Below, piece after piece: positions 33,600-45,686 of a DNA stretch of 64,000 bases. Under the pieces are notes generated by a model. The model was given only the letters and a program-made list of their open reading frames with translations. It was not told the DNA's origin and ran no database searches. Both the position numbers and the translations under genes were made by a program. The DNA is from Echinometra lucunter. Lineage: Eukaryota > Echinodermata > Echinoidea > Camarodonta > Echinometridae. The stretch covers positions 27,072,114 to 27,136,113 of the forward strand of contig CM057165.1 in NCBI GenBank assembly GCA_029962745.1, read 5' to 3'. The number at the start of each line of letters is the position of its first letter. Positions within the stretch are counted from its first letter, which is position 1.

Positions 33600-34135
33600 G
33601 GGGTCCATTAAGGTCTTAGTTGCTTAAGTGCTCTTTTAAATGAAAGCAGAGATGTGCAATTTTGGATACGTTGGGGTATGCTGTTAAATAGTTGAGCCCC
33701 CCTGTAGAAAAATGTGCGTTTGCAGTAATGTGTTCTTGCTTTCGGAAGGCATAAGTTATTACTACGTAGACAGTAAGGTCTTGAGGCGTAAAAATGTTTT
33801 GGAGTCAATCTATTGAGGATTTTAAAAATCATGATTTGAATGTGGAAATTTTGTCTAGCATTGAAGTAACAGAAAAATGTGAATTTGGTTTTATATTGAG
33901 AATACTTCTACCTGCTCTATTTTGTAACTTCTGTAATAGATTGTTATATTTGTCATTATGAAGATTGCGATATTATATCTGCATAATCTAGGTGAGGTAG
34001 GATAACATGTTGGTATATAATTTTCAAGTTACTTCTATTAATATATTTTCTTAAGCGACGGAGAAATGAAACCATGCGTCCAACCTTAACACAGAGATGA
34101 TTAACATGTATATCCCACTTCAGTTCTGAATCAAT
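33600..34135 (-). pseudogene. Second decayed LINE, reverse transcriptase C-terminal fragment
   Basis: Reading the minus strand from 34135, one frame gives LKWDIHVNHLCVKVGRMVSF and LRRLRKYINRSNLKIIYQHV, then frame shifts. The last part, to 33608, is open: ILNRLTPKHFYASR and TFFYRGAQLFNSIPQRIQNC. This is the usual C-terminal layout of a non-LTR reverse transcriptase ORF. It is from a different family than the copy at 30651 and is clearly dead. Confidence 0.75.
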
Positions 34136-34150
34136 ATAAACATTAGTAAT

Positions 34151-34237
34151 GTATTATTATTATTATGCTTATGATAATAATAATAGTTATCATCATCATC
34201 ATCATCATCCTCCTCCTCCTCCTCCTCATCATCATCG
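34151..34237. repeat. Trinucleotide repeats ATT / CAT / CCT
   Basis: (ATT)n, then (CAT)n, then (CCT)6, then (CAT)n again. On the minus strand it reads as Asp/Glu runs and produces a spurious open frame. Confidence 0.85.
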
Positions 34238-34490
34238 TTAATTTGACTGAAATGACGATTACTATCATGACTATATCGATCATTATTCTGATTTATGTAG
34301 TTATTTATATTACTCGTACTTTTGGGTAATTTCGGCGCCGTCACAGTTTTTCTGAAGTGGTGTCACAAAATTATATTTAAAAAAAGATAATAAATAGCGT
34401 GATGCAAATATGCAATAATGTGTGTCAGTCCATATTCTATATTCGTTTGTCACGGTGCGTATATCTTCTATTTATGTCTGTGCATTCAGG

Positions 34491-34975
34491 CATTGACGTA
34501 AATCCCGGGGGGGGGGGGGAATGGGAGGATATATCCCCCTCACTTTTTTGAGAGGGGGGGATGGCGTGTACAAATATCCCCCATTTTTAAAGGAAGAAAT
34601 GATATTTGATTTAGTCAGTTAGTAAAATTTTAATAATCTGTCATAAACAACCATCATATTTTAGAATTTCTTTTTGAAAATGCGATTGAAAACCAGAAAA
34701 GTGGTTATTTTTCGCTCGCTCATCATATTTTAGAATTTCTATTTGAAAATGCGATTGAAAACCAGAAAAGTGGTTATTTTTGGCTCTTTAGTTTCGCTCG
34801 CTCATCATATTTTAGAATTTCTGCTTGAAAATGCAATTAAAAACCAGAAAATTGGTTATTTTTGGCTCGCTCGCTCGCAAAATAAAAATAAAAATGTGTG
34901 TAAGGGGATCTGTGCGGGTGGGTGAGGGCGTGTGTTTATACTTATCCCCCCGGGGGGGGGGGGTAAGTGTGAGTT
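34491..34975. repeat. GC-run repeat with 69/82-bp CTCGCTCGC units
   Basis: It begins CATTGACGTAAATC (like the hAT-like element at 47160), then has G and C runs. Three direct units follow at 34652, 34721 and 34803, each with CATCATATTTTAGAATTTCT, AAAATGCGATTGAAAACCAG and GGTTATTTTT. They end in (CTCG)-type repeats at 34865-34878, and a C6/G13 run follows near 34947. The right end is not resolved. Confidence 0.65.
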
Positions 34976-35431
34976 CGACAGAAAAAAAGTCGATCATCCG
35001 AACGTCTTTGGATAGGCCTGTATTAGCACTCATGATTTTAGCACTGAACGCGAGGTACCGTACCGTACTGCATACATAGAGTTAAATACGTACTAATAAC
35101 TCTATGACTGCATATGATCTACCAGACCTTTCCTGCATGCATAGCGCATGATACGTACAAAAATCATACAGTACAGTTGAACCAAAGACATTGGATTTCA
35201 AGACAAATTACTCTCGCCACTTCCGGGGTACATTTTGGCAAGGGTAAATGCTGGGTTACACACGGACTCGGAAAATGCGTCCGCCATTGGTATAACGTGT
35301 GAAAAGATGTCTCACTTTTTCTTGATATTTCATATCTAAAACTTTGTTTTTGTGGTCTGATTTTTGCATGAGCAGAAGGAGGGATAGTTAAAGAAACATT
35401 TCTGTAATCTTTATTTTAAATAAATCACACT

Positions 35432-36240
35432 ATAAATCCCCTGAACATTCCTGAATTTTGACGGAGTCACCTGTCATAGGGTTAACACGTGAAAACAAGG
35501 ATTTTAAGAATGATTATTTCCCCCTATTGTTATTCATTGCAAATGTAACTTACATGTAATTTGAGACAAAAGCTTACCGAAGGCACAAAGAGTGAAAGAG
35601 ACCCCCCATAAATCCCCGGGAATATGCCTGCTTTTTGTCTTCCAGCTGCCATAGGCTAACACGCAAAAACAGGAATTTTGAAATAATTTTGATTCCCATA
35701 GCTTTTATTCAAATTTAAGAAACAGGTAATTTATATGAAATTTCAAGCTCTGGAAATATATAATTGAGGCTCGATGAGTTCAATAGACTCCCCATAAATC
35801 CCCGGAAATATGCATGCTTTTGACTGAAAAAAAAAGCCTCGCCTGCCATAGGTTTACACGCAAAACAAGTAATTTTCGGATGATTATAATTCTTATAGTT
35901 GTTATTTTTAGATATAAAACGTGTGAATTATATGAAATTTGATACTTTGAATAAGCTAATTGAAGGCTAAAAAAAAAATTAAAAAAAATTTGAAGATCTC
36001 CCATAAATCCCGTGAATATGCATGCTTTTGGCCTTCAAGCTGTCATAGGTTAATACACAAAAACAGGGAATTTGAAATTAAGTTAATTCCCCTAGCATAT
36101 AAATGAAAAGGTGATTCAGATGAAATTTCAAACTCTGAAAATATATAATTGAGCCTCGATGAGTCAAATAGACTCCCCATAAGATAAATCCCCGGGAATA
36201 TGCATGCTTTCGACCAATTTTGTAATATACCACATCATGA
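35432..36240. repeat. Satellite-like tandem array, about 180-bp unit, 4-5 copies
   Basis: Unit starts (ATAAATCCCCGGGAATATGC-like) are at 35432, 35608, 35794, 36003 and 36184, with spacings of 176, 186, 209 and 181. Each unit continues with CCATAGG-TAACACGCAAAA, a T-rich part, and GATATATAATTGAGGC-type sequence (GAAATATATAATTGAGGCTC at 35753). Divergence between units is moderate. Confidence 0.75.
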
Positions 36241-37800
36241 AGCCTGTTATCGATGACGTCATCCATTTGGGGGTAAACTTTCTTTGAATCATGGGTCACG
36301 CGTCGTCTGCTAGAGCCAGGGAGGTAAAAAAATGAATGGGTAAAATTTAGAATTGATTAGGAAAAAAAAAATAGAATCACTGTTCTATTTGCCTCATTTG
36401 TTTTAATGAAGTCAGTTTTACAGATCGGTTGTTAGAGTAGAGAGTATGAGAAAATAAAAGGAAAATGAAACTCTTTAGAGAGAGAGGGAAGGGAGAAAGA
36501 GACAAAGAGAGCTGGGGGAGGGGGGGGGGGGAGCTAAATGGGATATGCCTACTTTTTAAAAAACAGAATTGAGGATTCATTTGTAAATATATCATCAGCT
36601 GGTATTGTTATAGGAGGTTGAATAGCATTTGATTAAAAATAATGTAGAGGCTGTGGCTTTCCCCCCTCTTTTCATAACTGTGGGCTCTGTTGCACCTTTA
36701 TACTAGGCCTACCGTTCCCCCCGATCCCTTAACTACTCAGATTGCTACAGCGGACTACATGTATTACAAATCTCACTTTCAGTTTTTATTATTGGACGCG
36801 TATATCTCCGTGCCCATAGGCCTACATGCCAGCAGTCACCAAATCTGATTTCACACATCGAGTGAAAGGAAATGTGCACCCCGGCACTGAAGGAACATCA
36901 CAAAACCTTTTTCCATTGCTTGTCCAAAAATTCAGAGTAAGGTACCTGATGATTTTTTATTTCTTTCTTTTTTTTTTTTTTTTAGGTCAGACGTGCTGGT
37001 CCACTCAGCTAAGAGAATCTTGAATAGTCCTTATGTTGCTCGCACTCAATCTCATTTTTTCCAAAGCCCTTTCACCTGTCCTTGGGCTTTTATCATAATC
37101 ATAAGGCCTGTATTTGATACGTTTTTTTAATTTGCATAAATCGTGATACATTATATTGAATAAAATATTCTGATTTAGAGAAAAACTTGAAGATCTCCTT
37201 TTTAAAATTAATTTTATTTCAAAATTTCCCGACATCCCTGTCAGATTTGAGATTTCTCAGCGTTTGCTCATATAGAGCTTAATATCACAGAAACGTTTAG
37301 CCCCCTCCCTGCCCCCTCCCCCTAGAATTTCACAGCAATCTCTCAGACTCCTGTATAAATTAGCTCTGGCCCCTTCTGATTCTCACCCAAACTCCCTTGC
37401 ATGTTGCAGTTAAAATTGACCATATCTGTTGATGGACATAAGTTTTTGTTTCATATACGGAACAATTTCAATTAATTATGTTATGCCGTTCTTCACCTCT
37501 TGGCTCTTTACCAAAAGCGATGTATAGAAAAAGAAGAAAAATAATGAAGATAAGGAATACAAACGTCTTGATAAAGGCTATAATCTCTTGTCCTCTGGGC
37601 CGTCTTGATAAAGGCTAAAGGCTTTTCCCGATTGATATGTACCACCATATGTACGCGTGCCTTATTTCGGTACTGAAACTTCTTTGCATTAATATTCTTT
37701 GGTTGAACTACACTACCTATAGCGGTACTACTGGGGATCTAACACGAACGTCCTCTGCTGAACAAAATTATTTCATCTTTAACATCGTTTTAAACGTGAC

Positions 37801-37821
37801 ATGGCAAAATTGATAAAGTAA
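37801..37821 (+). CDS. Short upstream ORF before SAPCD2
   Basis: ATG GCA AAA TTG ATA AAG TAA encodes MAKLIK. It ends 11 nt before the SAPCD2 start codon and sits in a fair context (GTGACATGG). If the transcript starts upstream of it, it could reduce or tune initiation at 37833. Whether it is in the mRNA is not known. Confidence 0.4.
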   Translation: MAKLIK

Positions 37822-37832
37822 GCCCTTCTAAG

Positions 37833-38565
37833 ATGGAAGATTTACCAAAAGCTTTCGTCAGTTCTCTGAGGGTCTTGTTTGAAATTTTAGACGAGGACTC
37901 CGACGGTTATGTCGAACTTGCAGAGATTGAGAAGCGGTGGCAAGGGAATTCGGTCACCGGGCTCCCGGCGGGAGTCGTGGAGTCTCTTCGAGGCATTTCA
38001 CCGAAAGACGGGCGATTGTCATTCGAGCGATTCTGTACAGGACTCAAAATTACCCTTGAGAAAAACCGATCTAGCAGCAAAGGAAGACAAGTACAAGTCA
38101 GAGGATCTAGAAACTCAAAAGACGAAAAACAACCAACCACCGCGACTGTGCGACCAAATAATGTCGTCCATCCAATGAGGACAAAAAGTGCTCCACAGCT
38201 TCAAGATATTCCTCCCTCAAAGCCAGTAAGACAATTGAGAAATTCTCGATCATCGACTTCAGCAATTCCAGATGAAAAGAAAGTGATTGATCCTCCTGAC
38301 TATGCTGTACACATGCAGAAAACCAAGGAAAAGTTACGGAAGCACAGTGATAAATCTGAAGACTTGTATTCCAAGCACCAATCTCACAATAATAATGATG
38401 GTTCTGATTCCACCTCTGCTGATAAGAAACGTGTGGAAGCAACTATTAAGAGTTGGCAACAAGAAAAAAGACAACAAAGTTCTCATTTTCAGAGAAAACC
38501 AGACATGATTTATGGCAGGAAACAAGATGTCAGTGTCTATGCGAAGCCTCCGCAACATTTTCCCG
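37833..38565 (+). CDS. SAPCD2: SAPCD2-like (suppressor APC domain-containing protein), first coding exon
   Basis: The ATG at 37833 opens a frame of 244 codons plus one base, ending CCCG|GTGAGT at 38565. The start MEDLPKAFVSSLRVLFEILD and the later IEKRWQGNSVTGLPAGVVES and LSFERFCTGLK match the conserved N-terminal domain of human SAPCD2 (LPRAFLQSLRTLFDILD..., IESRWQG, LTFERFVAGL). Residues 20-31, DEDSDGYVELAE, form a complete EF-hand calcium loop (D20, D22, D24, G25, V27, E31), which is degenerate in human. The rest of the exon is low-complexity and basic/polar. In vertebrates SAPCD2 acts at the cell cortex in spindle orientation by competing for LGN/GPSM2. Function here is inferred from homology. 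A six-codon upstream ORF precedes the start. Confidence 0.87.
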
Positions 38566-41500
38566 GTGAGTAGATTTTAATTGGTGTTGGTAGAGTCATA
38601 ACGTTAGAATATGCCGAAATTGAGTGAAAAATAAACTAGCCTACCCTTGATTTTAGATTGTACTCTGTCAGAAGGGTTCCTTGACATTTGCTCTGCTGAC
38701 AATTGCTCCCATGGAAAATCTGCATATTAAGTTAAGCATAAAACCTAACCCCAAACAAACCTAACACTAAAGTAAGGTTGATCCTTATCCTCACATCATT
38801 CCGAACCAAAACTCCTATCAAAGCTCTAACCTTAACCCTATGTCTTCAGAGAAATTAAGACAAGGAGCAATTATTAGAGGAGGTAATATGGCATCACCGT
38901 CAAAAGAGAAGGAGAAAACCAAAAGAATATTTGAGATGTAAATAACACTTGAACTGATATACACTGTATTTGCACTGCTTTTAATCTCTGAAATACATTA
39001 TACGGTAGATCTGCTTGTTGAAAAGAGGACAGTGTAATAGTTTTCCCATGATTAATGTTTTGCATGGGAATGCATTTGGAAAGAATATAAGTGTACTGGT
39101 ATGCTTTTTTCCCCCCCTATTTGTTGTAAATATCGTGTTTGTTCATATGCCATCAAGGACATTTTCGCCGATCCTGTATGAGCCCTCCACACGCAAATCT
39201 TATCGATTGAAAGAATGATAGGTATGTTTCAAATGCTTCAAAGAAAGAAATGAAGGGTAGTAACAGGTAACTTTCTGGAATTTGTAGTTGATTTGATATC
39301 CTTTCTAATGGTTACACACAAATTACACAAAATTATGTAAGAAGGTGTATTTTAAAGTTGAAATGGATCACAGTACATGTAACTGTTCTTTGAGAACTGA
39401 CTATAGATGCTCCTGTATATGAATGAGTTTTACGGCGCCCTGTATACCTGGTTCCCATTGGCAACGGGTTAAAATAGAAATTGGGAATGTATGTTTGATG
39501 GTCTATTGTATTATGAGTATTACAATGAGTATTATCTGTGCTATCAAAATTTTGATTGAATTTGAGGATAGGAAATTTTAATTGTCTTGTGTTATGCTGC
39601 AGGAGTATTGGTGTTTTAATATTATTATTCTAGCTTTGCATACATGTACATGTAGCTTGTACTCCTCCTATATTGAAGTAATCTACATGTAATTATGTAT
39701 TACATATATTTTTAATTAAAAAAAAATTTTTTTTACAACATTTGAGCTCAACAGATATATACTACACCAGAGTTATATGTACTTCGTAACAGTGCAGTGC
39801 AAACAAATATTTATGTTAGATTGGGGTTCCAGACCTTTGATTAATAGTTAGATGAATGAACCATTGATTGTATAGTGTACTTTAAAAATAGTCAAATATA
39901 CAAACTAGAACAGAATTGTTTAAATTTAACTGGTTTGATAATAAATTAAACAACAACAACGAAACCCAACAAAAAACAACCAACCCAACAAATAATGAAA
40001 ATATTGAATACATGTACATGTACATGTATGTATTGCAGAAAAGTGTAGACATGAAATATTCAAGGTTTACGATTTCTTACCTGTAAACATTGGAGTGTAC
40101 ATGTACATGTACTCATATAAGTGGATACATACATGTTTACAGAATTGGAACTTTCATTCGTTGCTGTCATATATTATGAAGCATGAAATGTACACACAAT
40201 TTAGTTACAAAATGTTATTCTGTCTGTAGACTGTACCACTAAACTCTAAAGTCTGTTATACTGACTTGTTCAAATTTTGTCTGAAAAGGGACATTTCAGC
40301 TCCATATTGGGTTTAGGCAGTACTGATTCTACTGAATCTACTCAACCACAAATGCTATAAGGTTACATCATTACTCTGCTTTAAAGTGGGGGAAAAATGG
40401 GAATTTCATTTCAGAATCATTTCTGTATTTGAATGAACAAAGGGTTTGCAGTATAATTCCATTCATTGACTAGGCAAAATTCAAGGTGTGAAATCCTTTG
40501 TGCTTCTTGTATTAACCCTCTATCCCTGAATGTTTTTTTTTTTTTGTCAGAAGTTCGATCTAGATTGACTGTGTAAGAACATGGCCTATATGCAATGTAT
40601 AGAAATCACATGTTTAAGTATTTCATTACTCTGTTATGTGTTGCTGCAACCTTTATACTTTAAAAAAAATGCCCCACCTGTAAAAAATTTGTTCATCAAT
40701 TTGTAAAATTCTTTTCAGTGATGCCTGGGAGCTAGTGCTAGAAAGATGAAAGCTCTGGGTGTTGGTTTCATTGTTTATCTTCAAGCTTTCCGATTTCTCT
40801 GTTGATATTCTAGACCTTTGCAAATGATAAGCTAAGCTTAAAGAAAAAAAAAATTAGGCTCTCTTCAAAACAATGCTTAATACCAATAGAAGAATGAGAA
40901 CTCAAGCTAAAAATCCCAACCAACAAAGAGTTCAGAGGTCCAAATGATAAATGAATAGCCTCTGAAAGCCCTTGAAAACTGCACTGAAGGTGTTTGAAAG
41001 GCTGATAATGAGTTATAAGTTTACTGGTTATTGTGTAGATCCAACACTTCATTGCTGTTATGCACTAGAGCACTGAGCTCCATCTCAATGTGTGAAAGGA
41101 CAGTTGAATGGCTTCCAGTGAAAGCTCTTTTGAGAAATAAATGAAGACAAATATTTCTGAGTTATACACTCAGGAAAATCCACATTCTATCTGAATTTTA
41201 TTTGGTGTGATATGGAAAAGGGTTAAAGAGAATATTTCTCTGTTAAATTGTTTTTTTTATCAAATATTTAGTTTGTAGTTTGAGTGTAACTTGGCACAAT
41301 GCAAACTCAGTTCTTGTTCTTCAGATTGTCACCACAGGTTTGTTTAATGAATGATTAGATTTCACAAAAATACATTTTGTGAGGAAGGTTTTTGTTAGCA
41401 ATAAACACTTTTCATGAAGATATTTTCATGGAAGGTAATTCCTTGTTTCTATTTTACTTGAAATACTTTCAAATGGAAAGAAAGCACTGCCACATATGAA

Positions 41501-42926
41501 GATGTACTTTCATGTCATGGAAGGAGGGAACCGCTTGCTATGCAAACTGACCATGAATAGAGAGGTGTCAATTTGTTCAACTTTGTTGACAGAGGTGGGC
41601 ATTGCTTTCTATGAATGGGTGTGACAGAGAGATGCTTTTATCATGAAAATGAGGTGACTATTATTGGTCAAATACTGACCTCCAACATGTCTGGCATCAT
41701 ATATCATTGGGTATTTTCATCATACAGCTTTGTACTTGTATTATGATGTTCAAAATATATGCTGAAAATGAGATAGAGCATATCATGCCAAAAGGCCTGT
41801 TACAGAATGTTTGTGTGCTATGCCAAATATCCCCTAACACTTTCAAGCTAGTTTTTGGCCTGTAAAAAATGAATTTTGCATGTTTTCAGATTGAAAAAAT
41901 GTAAATAAATTTTAATAATCAAGATTCATTTATTGTAATAGAAATCAACTTCTGAGATGGAATTAACAACTTCGCGTGAACACTTACTGGTACATGTAAA
42001 AGAGGGACCAAAAACTTCAAACAAGATTTTCTTGGAAGTGTATAAATTGGTTAATAATCATAACAATAATAACTAGATTTTAATTTGCTCGCTGAAGATA
42101 AATTAGGTGGTCTATCTTGTCATGGTATCGGAATGACATTCTGACGTGTTGATAAAGATGTATCTGAACTGGGTTGGCATACATGTCAGTTTTAAAACAC
42201 TAAACTACCACTTGATAGCCTTCTTCACCCTCAAATTTACCCTTGTAGATGTCAACATATATTAAGACACAAAATTAGTGCTTGTATATGTGTGTAAAAG
42301 TGTCTGTGACTATTGAAGCTAAAATAGGAATGAAAATAACAGGGAGATGAAAAAAAAGGGGAAAAAAATTCAAAAGAGAGGGTAAAAAAATTGTGACCCT
42401 ACCGAGTATTAAACTCCGGCCTCCTGAATCGCAGACACAGTTTGCACAGACTCCACATGTAAAGGTGAAAAACGGTCTTGTATAGTCACAATTTCAATCT
42501 CCAATTGAAAATTTCAACATGATCCCAACATCTCATTAAAAAACGGAAGGCACATTTACAATAGCCCATAGTCTCAACTTTAAAAGTTGGGAGAAAATGA
42601 ACCATAAACTACTGAGATGTTGCTCCTAGAACATTGTCATGTACACGTAGATTCATGACCGGAAAGAAATCACCTTGCTAAATTGCGTTATTGCCTACAA
42701 TGTACATCTATAGACATGCACGGTTTTGGAACTTTGGCGCACACGTGTGGCATTATGGATATGGACAGTTTAAAGAAGGCTGAAAATGGCTTGGCATTGT
42801 CAAGGATAGTATCAGAAGTACATATCGTGTGGAAAGCGGTGTTTCTACCTTTTCTACCAGTTCTGCACGCACTGACCCCATGCGCACTGATCCATAGATG
42901 TAATGTATGCATACGTGTGTGTCTAA

Positions 42927-44424
42927 TACCCCTTTTACGCTATGTTCAACGGTGAACCACAGTTGAATTCACCAGTGAATTCACCAGTGTTTCACTGGTG
43001 AAAATTTCTTTCACGCTACAGAGAATTTCATCGAGTGTACCCGGGGACCCCGGTGAAAGCTCTAGCATGAAAGGCCTCTCGGATGAAACGCCGGTGCAAA
43101 CACCAATGAACTTTTCTGAGATTTTACCCTCCAGTCGTTGAGGGTAAACACCGATGAACTAGTGGTGGTTCAGTAGTGAAGGCATAGCGTAAAAGGTTGT
43201 CGCGGTGAAACTCCGGGTAAAATGCCAGTTGAATGTCAGAGAAAAAAGAAAGGAATACATAATAAAAGGCTAGAAATAAAGAATTAGTGAGGAAAGGAAA
43301 CATAAAGGAAAACATAAGGAAAGAAAAATAAAGTACAACATAAGGAAAGTCAAAGAGAGAAGATAGAAAAATAAAGAAGTACATAGGAAATTATAGAAGA
43401 AAATGGTGAAAGAAGGGAAAACAAAGGAAACATAAGGAAAGAAAAAATAAACTACAGTATAAGGAAAGTCAAAGAGAGAAGATAGAAAAATAAAGAAATA
43501 CATGGGGAATGTAGAAGAAATGATGAAAGAAGGGAAAACAAAGGAAACATAAGGAAAGAAAAAATAAACTACAGTATAAGGAAAGTCAAAGAGAGAAGAT
43601 AGAAAAATAAAGAAATACATGGGGAATGTAGAAGAAATGATGAAAGAAGGGAAAACAAAGGAAAACATAAGGAAAGAAAAAGGTACATGATATAAGGAAG
43701 GACAAAGAGAGAAGATAGAAATAATAAAGAAATACATAGGGAATGAAAGAAGAAATGAAAGACAGGAAAATAAAAAGAAAACATAAGGAAAGAAAAAATA
43801 AAGCATAGCATAAGGAAAGACAGAAGATAGATAAAATAAAATACATAGGGAATGACAGAAATAATGACAAAAGAAAGGAAAATATACAGGAAAACATAAG
43901 GAAAGAAAGAATATAGAACATAAGGAAAGACAAAGAGAGAAGACAGAAAAATAAAATAAATATATAGGATACATAGGAAAATTGATGAAAGAAACTAAAG
44001 GAAAATAAAGAAAACATAAGTAAAGAAACAAAGCAAAACAAAACATAACATAAAGAAAGACAAAAAGTGAAAATAGAAAATAAAGAGATACATAGGGAAG
44101 GATAGAAGAAATGAAAGAAAGGAAAAATAAAGAAAATTTTTAGGAAAGAACAGGGCTGAAAAAAGTATAACAAAGATAAGGAAAGACAAAAAGAGAAACA
44201 TGGTCCTACTTCCGCTTCTCGTGCGAGATATTCATCTGAGCCTTCTCTCAAGTGTGAAAGAAATTTTCACCGGTGAGTTCATCGATGAATTCAATGGTGG
44301 TTCACCATGGGACATAGTGTGAAAGGGGTACTCTATACCCCTTTCACACTATTTCCAATGCTAGAGCTTTCACCAGGTGTCCCCGGGTACACCCGTTGAA
44401 ATTCTCCCTAGCGTGAAAGGGGTA
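42927..44424. mobile_element. TIR element with TAA duplication carrying a minisatellite
   Basis: The ends are TACCCCTTTTACGCTATG (42927) and, inverted, TACCCCTTTCACGCTAGG (ending 44424), flanked by TAA on both sides (42924-42926 and 44425-44427). Inside, a second pair is longer: about 85 bp at 42927-43012 is the inverse of 44248-44330. In addition, 43015-43075 is the inverse of 44360-44420. TAA duplications are typical of PIF/Harbinger elements. An alternative reading is a compound of two related MITEs, one ending at 44330 and one at 44336-44424. Confidence 0.65.
43224..44205. repeat. GA-rich minisatellite, 117-bp period
   Basis: About eight units contain ACATAAGGAAAGAAAAAATA, GTCAAAGAGAGAAGATAGAA and AATACATGGGGAATGTAGAA. 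The best units start at 43427 and 43544. Because 117 = 39 x 3, long Phe-rich frames (up to 258 codons) stay open on the minus strand; they show no sign of being genes. Confidence 0.85.
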
Positions 44425-44999
44425 TAAGATATAGATCAGAATGATACCCTTTTCAATAAATTCCACATCTTTACCAGGTCCACATTAAGTCACAAAATAC
44501 TGAATAGTGAATGGTGCTGTCCAGTATAGCTTTATTTTAGAGCTACTTTTATCAGCACTTTATTGAAAGGGTCCTTCCAACAGAAGTGCGGTCTTGTGTG
44601 AATTACTGAAAGCAAATTGTACCACTCAGTGCGGACTAGTTTAGTGCTGACCAAAAGTGGAAGAATATTGAAAAAAATGTGACATCATCTTAATCATACC
44701 AATTATGAATAAGAAATGATTTTCCATTATGAAGATATGGCCATATGTTCATTTTCATGAAATGGCGCCTGGATGATGTCATGATGACCCGATGACCTTG
44801 AAAAATATTCAGGAACTTGAGTTTATAGGAAAAATAAATGATGAAAATTGAAGAAAGTTGAAGTGAGCAGATTTTTCGTAATCGCCTACACAAGAAAGTG
44901 AGTGGAAGGATTAAGCATTACAGTAAGAATAAAGAAATAATAAAAAAGAAAGAATTATGAAATTAAGAGATGATCTGTTGATGACAGAGTAATAATAAT

Positions 45000-45302
45000 G
45001 ATAATTACAATATGCCTGTTCTTGTAATAGTGCATATTATGTTATGATATTGTCCCTAATCCCTATGTGCTTATAAAGGACTTTGGATGAATTATTACCC
45101 TGGCTTTAGCTTAAGCACCCATAGCGCTTTGTGCATTCAAAGATTTAATCCTACCTGGTACCCATTAAATACTACACCTGTGTCGAGTGTGACAGTTGTA
45201 GATTGATATCTTACCAAAGGATGTTAGTGCCATGACGGAGTTTTGAACCCAGTACCTTGTGGTTGACAGTCTACAGACTAATCCACCGGACCACACCAAG
45301 TG
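45000..45302 (-). mobile_element. tRNA-derived SINE
   Basis: On the minus strand from about 45302 there is an A-box-like TGGTCCGGTGGATTAG... (quoted in part) near 45292 and a B-box-like GGGTTCAAAACTCC near 45250. A body of about 230 nt follows (AGCGCTATGGGTGCTTAAGC). The tail is AATAATAATGATAATTACAA-like at about 44990-45010. Its tRNA part differs from the SINE at 5163, so it is another family. Confidence 0.7.
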
Positions 45303-45543
45303 TTAAGGGCCTTTTGGTGAAAGAGTAAGGCCAATTGTATTCACGATGTCCTGATTGTCTCTGTTTTCTTCATTGATTTTATCATATGTTTTTATGAAAT
45401 TGATGCATTGATTAATTTTATACCGTTGTACACATACGTGTTTCAATTGTTTTACCAGTATATAATCTTAAAATTAGTCCCTTGCTACTTGCGATTCTAG
45501 CATTGCCATTGACCCATTTCATTTCATTTCATTTTATTTTCAG

Positions 45544-45686
45544 GAGATACATCAAAACCACCTGTAGAGTCCCATTATGAGAAGACTGTGAGGAGATCAA
45601 GTGAAAGTACACAGAAAGCAGGAGGAAGAAGAAAAAGAGATGAACCCCGGAGACACACTCTTTCTAACGGCATTGATTATAACATG
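45544..45686 (+). CDS. SAPCD2: SAPCD2-like, second coding exon
   Basis: The acceptor is ...TTTTATTTTCAG (45532-45543) and the donor is ATG|GTATGA after 45686. It is 143 nt: two bases complete the Gly codon split by intron 1, then 47 codons, ending in phase 0. It encodes a basic segment ending KRDEPRRHTLSNGIDYNM. Human SAPCD2 has RRHTIASGVDCGLLKQ at the same point, just before its coiled coil, which confirms both the exon and the family. The next exon should start with Leu and a coiled coil like LKQMKELEQEKE. I looked for it to 64000 and did not see it, so the gene continues past the window. Confidence 0.88.

Larger units (their letters stand above)
27453..37800. other. Intergenic region between DAXX and SAPCD2 (divergent genes)
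   Basis: It is dominated by repeats. It contains a tandem pair (27590-28185), GC-rich dispersed repeats with G/C runs (28180-30160; the segments ending ATTGACGCTCA at about 28845 and 30140 are related), a foldback (30217-30512), two LINE pseudogenes (30651-32058 and 33600-34135), simple repeats, a GC-run repeat with CTCGCTCGC units (34491-34975) and a 180-bp tandem array (35432-36240). From 36300 to 37800 I see only low-complexity tracts and the presumed SAPCD2 promoter. Confidence 0.6.
38566..45543 (+). other. SAPCD2: SAPCD2 intron 1 (6,978 bp)
   Basis: It has GTGAGT...TTTCAG borders. 38600-42900 is AT-rich with TACATG repeats (40012-40035, 40098-40112) and no recognised element. It then contains a TIR element with a minisatellite (42927-44424) and a minus-strand tRNA-derived SINE (45000-45302). 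Confidence 0.8.

Noticed and set aside
33169..33608. Minus-strand frames rich in Ile/Val/Phe
   Set aside because: They are translations of AAT/AAC simple repeats and poly-A/G tracts.
35432..36240. CRISPR-like regular repeats
   Set aside because: The repeat unit is about 180 bp with no spacer structure, in an animal genome; it is a tandem array.
42385..42445. Possible tRNA gene or SINE on the minus strand (GGAGTTTAATACTCGG)
   Set aside because: There is only a weak B-box-like segment, no A-box at tRNA spacing and no cloverleaf.
43270..44251. Open frames of 258 and 221 codons on the minus strand, Phe/Leu/Ser-rich, looking like a membrane protein
   Set aside because: They are translations of a 117-bp GA-rich tandem repeat whose period is a multiple of 3; several frames are open at once and no start or splice context supports a gene.
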